A program made the position numbers and the translations under genes. Below the pieces are notes generated by a model. It ran no database searches. It was not told the origin of the DNA and saw only the letters and a program-made list of their open reading frames with translations. 24,345 nucleotides of DNA from positions 222,450 to 246,794 of the forward strand of contig BLXT01002056.1 in NCBI GenBank assembly GCA_019648995.1, in the 5' to 3' direction. Below, piece by piece: positions 19,301 through 24,345 of the stretch (position 1 is its first letter; each line of letters opens with the position of its first letter). The DNA comes from Plakobranchus ocellatus (Eukaryota; Mollusca; Gastropoda; Plakobranchidae).

Positions 19301-19920
19301 TTCATGCCTTTCAGCAATAAATTGTGATTTTTGTCATTTTGACCAAACTGTGTACAAAGTATATTATACGTATATTCAAGCTAAACTCGTTGAAAAAAAA
19401 AAGGTTTGCCCAAATTTTTCTTCCTTCTGTGGTCAATGTCAATCACCACGAATTTCTTTACCTGCTGGCATAATTTACTGCTCCCTGGTATTAAGTTTTT
19501 ATATTACTCAGGACCACTATAGCCTAGGCCAAAGAGGAGTAGACAATGAAGAGGGGAAACAGTTACGTCACTCTATGGGGTTTACACTGCGCTATTGTGA
19601 CTAGCGAGGAAGCGCAGAAACAGAAAGCATGTGACTAGTTTTAACACTCTCTGCGCTTGATGGAGGAATTTTTTTTTACTATTCTAACCACTAAACCTTG
19701 AAGTACACAGCCTATTTGTAAAATTAAAAAAAGGACTTTGGGTCTTTGGAAAAGCAGTGGAAAGATAAATCTGGTTGACTTTTCCTAATATTGTTACAAT
19801 TTATTGCATAATACCACTGATAATGAGGATTTCGTGATTTTTTGTTCCAATACTGAAAAGTGCAGGATAAAGAAAGTGGTAAAATTATAAAATCCTAACA
19901 GGCAATATGGTTTGTTTAGC
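16330..19920. other. AT-rich non-coding stretch, no gene recognised
   Basis: Homopolymers, including an A run at 18580-18598 with AAAGA variants, and scattered AATAAA hexamers (17255, 17467, 19316). It could include a long SPEF1 3' UTR. The open frames at 17252, 18574 and 19350 have no recognisable motifs or splice support. Confidence 0.6.
17255..17260 (+). terminator. Candidate polyadenylation signal AATAAA
   Basis: The first canonical AATAAA after the SPEF1 stop, about 2.0 kb downstream, with a second at 17467-17472. If used, the 3' UTR would be about 2 kb and would include the GC-richer block at 16020-16325. Confidence 0.25.
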
Positions 19921-19979
19921 CCGCCTGGTAGCTAGTTGCAAAAAGCGGCTTGTTTCCAGTCTTGTTTTCTCAGTCTTTG

Positions 19980-20060
19980 GCCCAGGCCTAGTGGTATAGG
20001 TCTTGACCTGGACTTGAATAGAGAATTCCAAGCTCCCATCGACCAAGGGTTGTGAAGTGT
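19980..20060 (+). repeat. Possible tRNA-derived SINE head
   Basis: AGGCCTAGTGGTATAGGTC (19985-20003) resembles the D-arm and A-box of tRNAs such as tRNA-Glu, and the segment is GC-richer than its flanks. The expected B-box about 30-40 nt downstream is poor. The CATCGACCAAGGGTTGTG text and the CT/GC-rich sequence to about 20215 might be its body. This is a candidate only. Confidence 0.3.
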
Positions 20061-20215
20061 TGACTTAAACATAAGCTGAATGGTCAAAATCTTAAACCAA
20101 CGAGAATGCTTTCATAAGGGCTGATCTACAGATCACAGGCTCTGCTTTGCTTCTGCTGCTTTCTGTCGGCCCTTTGTCGTCTCTGTGAGTGAGAAAGGCC
20201 ATTATTTTGCTCACA

Positions 20216-22940
20216 CTAGGCTTTTGTTGATAGAATGGTAATGTTTAAACTATTAGAAGTGGGGCCCTGCCTGGGTAGTAATGTTATACATGTTTGCCAC
20301 CAATAAGGCCACAGGCTCAAAGCATAATGTTGCCAACATTTGCTGTAACCAACTAATATGTCAAGGCCTTTCATTGTAGCAGAGCCTATTATGGCCGGTC
20401 CTGACACTTGCATTTAATACGACGTACTTATATATTTTAGTTCAGAGGATAAAGAGAGACAGCAAATATGATGTTGTGTTGGTCATTGCTTTTGTTGGCA
20501 GCAGAGTGGTTTGAACTTAAATGCTTTAAGCATTGTCTGGAGGCAAAGGTAGTCTACAGCAGGCCAGATTGGTTTTACTAACTAAATTAGGCATAAGAAT
20601 GCTGCCTATAATTGGGTTATGCTGCAGTGTTATTCTGTTGGATAATTCCATTTTACGAAAATTGCCATTTTAATCCAATTAAGCATGTAGAAGATATTTG
20701 TATGTCCTTTCATGACCATCTTTTGTTTAACATCACCCATCTTTTCTTCATGAATGATTTATGCTGTCTTATTTCTTACCACAAGTGAATATTTGTAACT
20801 GTTTTAATGGTTTTTGGTGTTAAAAGATTAGCTGAGGCACCCCCCCAAAAATATCGATTTTCTTTTAAACCTTGGGCTATTGAACAAAGTGCTGAAGAAA
20901 ACCTGTAATTAGCATAAATTTACATGATGTAGATATATGAGGCATTGCCCAAATGTGAATTTTTATAATCAAAACATTTTCTGCAAATCGTTTCTGTAAA
21001 AAAAAAAATTAAGCTCATTAATGCATAAATCCCAAGTTTCTGAGTGCAGTGTCGAAAAAAAAGTGTATGCTACATTAAAAAAAACGAATCCATGTAATTG
21101 CTCATGTGTAGTTAGATTGGCATTATGTTGTGTATGACTTAATTTATATCTAATTCCAGACCACCCGCAAGCACCCCCACATCCCCTCTTTTCCATCTCT
21201 CCTCATTTACATGCAGATCAAGCAGAGAGAAATTGTTAAAAATACCTAATGATTTTGATTTCTTCCAAGCCACATTTTGCCAGTTTTTGTTACATTGGGG
21301 TCCTAAAACTGACCCATGAATGTTTAGCTAAATCTATTTTTATGTCAGGTAGTCTCTTAATATTTATGCACCTTTGTTCCTCAGCGAATCAGTGTTTTTG
21401 CCAAATACACATACATACATGATATAACAATCTAATTTGTAATTATAGCATTCACTTAGACTGGGTCATACTCATCTCATAAATTTTATTTTGATCAGCT
21501 TAGAGGTCCTCTTTGAACATATTTTCTTTTAAACAGTGAAGTTCCATATCATTATTTTAAATTTTGGCATGATAAGTCAGGGCCTACAAATTTGTAATAT
21601 TTAATCTTTTTTTTTTTGATGAATAAAAAATAAGAACATATGCAGCCCTAAGCTATTAACTGCAGGGCAAGCTTTTTTTCAGAATCAGAAATAACAAGGT
21701 TTGGATTTCTCTTTTTCAAATAATTATTTTGTTAAGAAGAATGTGCTTAACTTGTAATCAGTGTAGATAGATACAAATGATAGACAAACATATTTATTTT
21801 TTCACTGCCTGTGATATATTTCAGATGATATAAATGCACTTACTATTGTATTTAAAGGTCTATTGCTTGTCGTTATCATCAAGTGATTTAATTGAAAAAT
21901 GGTGTTATGTTTTATAATGTCCATATTGGTGGAATAAAAATATACTTCAAAAGCATGATTGTTTTTCGGTCTGCATTAATTTGCTGATCTTCTTGTTATT
22001 ACAGAAATTCAGTTAAATAGAAATGCCATCAGCGCACTCATCAGAGCAATGTGTATCTCTGATTTAAAAATCATAGAAAAATTTAATGCTTAGTGCACAG
22101 AATCAAGTTCCCAACTCATACAGTTGCAAGTCTAGATTGCACGGATAATTTTTTTAATTTTTTTATGTTACAACGAACGACAGTTATCAACATCATTTAA
22201 ATGAGTTGTGTATACAAATTTTATCTGCCATCAGTTACTACATTTTTTGTTTTGCATCACATGTGCAAGCCTTTTAGTTATAAATAATTATATATTTTGC
22301 AACCAAAGTTATATAAAGTGCACTCTTTCATCTAATAATAAAATTCAAGCATGAAAATAAATACTGCAAAGGCTTTTCCAGGAATAAAAATTAAAATTAT
22401 GCAAAGTGGCCTGTGCAAAAGACGATTGGTCTCTTCAATACTGTCGACAAAAATGAGATACCAAACTAAAAAATATTTACTGCCTCTCTTTGATCGCTGT
22501 ATTTAAGTGTGTAAGTCTCAGAGCCGATATAGTAACAGTAGTAGCTGTAGCAATAGTAGGAACCACACCTGGTTAGAAATAAAAAAAAGAGGAGCGGTAA
22601 ACATGGTGTGCTGTTATCGCCCTTGTTGGCAACAGTATTTTAACTTGGCCTAAGGTGACGCAGCTAATTAAAGAACTTTAGCCTACTCTGTTCACAGGTA
22701 AAGTTACCTGCTGATCCAGTATTATGTGGAAAAAGTACTTTGTCCCTGGCACGACTCCTCTTCCCTAACATAACGGCGGTCTTGACCGTCCCCTCTCTGT
22801 AACACAGCCTGCTTGATGAATTAGCCGAGGCACTGTAAGGTGACATAAGAAAACAGACGACTGCTGTGGTCAAGTGGTCATCGGCAGGATACCACACTAT
22901 GTAGGAGTCGGGAGGAAAATGTGTCAGTGTGTAAAGTCAT
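20216..22940. other. Non-coding stretch, no gene recognised
   Basis: AT-rich with several AATAAA hexamers (for example 21933-21938). The final part (22500-22920) is somewhat GC-richer and holds a perfect 16-bp palindrome with a 2-bp centre, CAGGTAA-AG-TTACCTG (22695-22710). The 77-residue minus-strand frame at 22664-22897 shows no recognised motif, and I could not tie it to exons. Confidence 0.55.
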
Positions 22941-22947
22941 GCAGTCA

Positions 22948-22984
22948 AGAAGAGAGAAGAAGAGAGAGAGAGAGAATGAAAAGG

Positions 22985-23024
<40 letters not shown>

Positions 23025-23105
23025 AAGAGAGAGAGAGGGAGAAAGAGAAAGAACGAGCGAGCGAGCGAGAGATAAATAGTTAGATAGAGAGAGAAAGGGA
23101 GAGGG
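22948..23105. repeat. (GA)n-rich polypurine tract
   Basis: About 155 bp of GA repeats interrupted by AATGAA, AAGGAA and GAGCGAGCGA, all purine-rich on the + strand. The Arg-Glu and Leu-Ser repeat open frames over it are translation artefacts. Confidence 0.95.
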
Positions 23106-23240
23106 TGAGCTTTTGATAATTTAAAACATTTCAATTTCGCGACGGAGCGATGCATAAATTTTTTAATCTTTCAGTAAGACTCCATGAAAACAAAATACAA
23201 AAACAACAAAAAAACAATATACATGGCCATAAATATCTCC

Positions 23241-23417
23241 ACCTCTCTCCCTCGCGCTTTTTCTTTTCCTCTCTCTCTCTCTTTCTCTCTCTCATCCTTC
23301 TTGTCTCTTTTACTGGCTCTTATCACAATTCTTAAGCTCTACTTTCACTTCTTTTCTCTATCATCCTACCTCTCTTTTTTGTCTCTCTTTTTCTCTGACG
23401 CCCCTCTCCCTTCCCGA
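23241..23417. repeat. (CT)n-rich polypyrimidine tract
   Basis: CT-rich sequence with TTTT interruptions, followed by a short (AC)n and CCCGCGCACAC. It is the approximate complement of the GA tract about 140 bp to its left, so the two could pair as an imperfect hairpin. Confidence 0.9.
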
Positions 23418-23499
23418 CACACACACACACCCCGCGCACACTCACAAAAACTTATTTTTCTGTGCTTTTTTATTATTTTTTTCCTGGTGCTTTACTTTG

Positions 23500-23650
23500 C
23501 TTTTTCTTAGCACGGCTAGCGAGTCCGCCCTGTGATCTGCAGGGATTCTTCTGTCACGAGTTAGAGCCACACCACCGGCGCCTTGGCCTGACGGAGGGCC
23601 TGAAAGCCTGAGATCGCCGTGTTGTGAACTGGAAACATTCAAAACCAAAG
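23500..23650. other. GC-richer, CpG-containing block of unknown nature
   Basis: A compact block with several CpGs (GCGAGTCCGCC, CCACCGGCGCC, GACGGAGG). It might be part of a repeat, or an exon or promoter of a gene beyond the window, but no conserved protein, start or splice pair could be supported on either strand. Confidence 0.3.
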
Positions 23651-24047
23651 TTTCTCTAATACAATTCACCGCATAATTGTCTTTGCTTACTTTTCAACAC
23701 AACGTTATCCCTCTTCGACCATTAAAAAACAAAAACAAAAACACACTTTTAACCTAAAAACATGTGGCTATTATATACGTCCAGAAACTGGACAGCCTCA
23801 ATAATGGGAGCTGTGCTGGGCCTGCCTCACTGTCAGAAACATGTACAAGGTAAAAAGTGGGCCTACCTTAATGATCCTTGCACGCTTTCACTTTACACAC
23901 ATAATGCCTAATGAACAAAGCGTCCTATTCTTAAAAAAAAAAATCAACAAAACGTTCTAGTTCGTTGCGTTTTATCTTATCCAGTATCCCATAAATCGCG
24001 TGTAGTCTTACCACAATGGAACTAATTCTTTCCTTTCTTTACATTTA

Positions 24048-24048
<1 letters not shown>

Positions 24049-24122
<74 letters not shown>

Positions 24123-24126
24123 TAGT
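24049..24126. repeat. (AGT)n microsatellite, about 26 units
   Basis: AGT trinucleotide array with one GGT interruption near 24117. A second array of the same unit begins 138 bp downstream. Confidence 0.96.
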
Positions 24127-24263
24127 CGAAGTTTGATTTAGTTTGTGTGCATGTTGGTCGTCAAATTCAAGATGATATCAGGATTTTAGGCCTCCTCCGG
24201 GCCACGCGTGGTGACGGGTATAAACTCGCAATAATCACTGTAGCACCAAGAGCCTTTTGTCGG

Positions 24264-24278
24264 TAGTAGTAGTAGTAC

Positions 24279-24345
<67 letters not shown>
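24264..24345. repeat. (AGT)n-(AGC)n-(AGT)n array at the window edge
   Basis: AGT units (one ACT interruption near 24277) change into about eight AGC units (24311-24334) and back to AGT, running off the window end. It is separated from the array at 24049-24126 by a GC-richer spacer containing GGGCCACGCGTGGTG. Confidence 0.96.

Noticed and set aside
22664..22897. Possible exon of a neighbouring minus-strand gene
   Set aside because: The open frame has no recognisable domain and no convincing splice partners in the window.
22874..23155. Arg-Glu-rich and Ser-Leu-rich open frames
   Set aside because: They are translations of the GA/CT simple repeats.
1..24345. tRNA, rRNA, CRISPR or bacterial operon features
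   Set aside because: No cloverleaf with intact A and B boxes, no rRNA-like conserved block and no spacer-repeat array was found; the gene structure is clearly eukaryotic.

Overview
The window is eukaryotic animal DNA. It is AT-rich, carries long microsatellites, and holds an intron-split gene with GT/AG junctions. The general look (TAGATCTAGA-type words, tri- and tetranucleotide arrays, an RTE-like retrotransposon tail) suggests a lophotrochozoan, most likely a mollusc such as a gastropod; that assignment is inference. One protein-coding gene can be read with confidence: the + strand orthologue of SPEF1/CLAMP (sperm flagellar protein 1), a calponin-homology-domain microtubule-bundling protein of cilia, flagella and the cortical cytoskeleton. 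Its ATG is at 1923 and its TAG ends at 15217. The spliced product is 277 residues, with an N-terminal CH domain, a Ser/Pro-rich linker and a C-terminal coiled coil.

The main discovery is that the second coding exon exists twice. Copy 2a (5394-5505) and copy 2b (7645-7756) are both exactly 112 bp, both enter in phase 1 and leave in phase 2, both have good splice sites and no stop, and both encode the same 38-residue central slice of the CH domain at only 17/38 identity. Since 112 is not a multiple of 3, including both or skipping both breaks the frame, so only one at a time gives a full protein. This is the pattern of mutually exclusive exons and predicts two SPEF1 proteins with different CH-domain cores.

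Layout: 1-1922 is upstream DNA with an (ATT)n array and a facing (AAT)n array on either side of the likely promoter, which has an ETS-type and an RFX-like site. From 1923 to 15217 lies SPEF1. Its introns contain a 5'-truncated non-LTR retrotransposon with a clean 12-bp target-site duplication (2844-3203), a 49-bp tandem duplication, a small element with 12-bp terminal inverted repeats (8770-9048), two look-alike compound microsatellites and a 22-N gap. From 15218 to 24345 I find no recognisable coding gene. This part holds the 3' UTR and intergenic DNA, a GC-richer unknown repeat block (about 16020-16325), a weak SINE candidate (about 19980-20060), GA/CT-rich tracts and paired (AGT)n arrays at the right edge.

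The exon model rests on reading frames, splice signals and remembered SPEF1 family features. No alignment, RNA evidence or database search was available.
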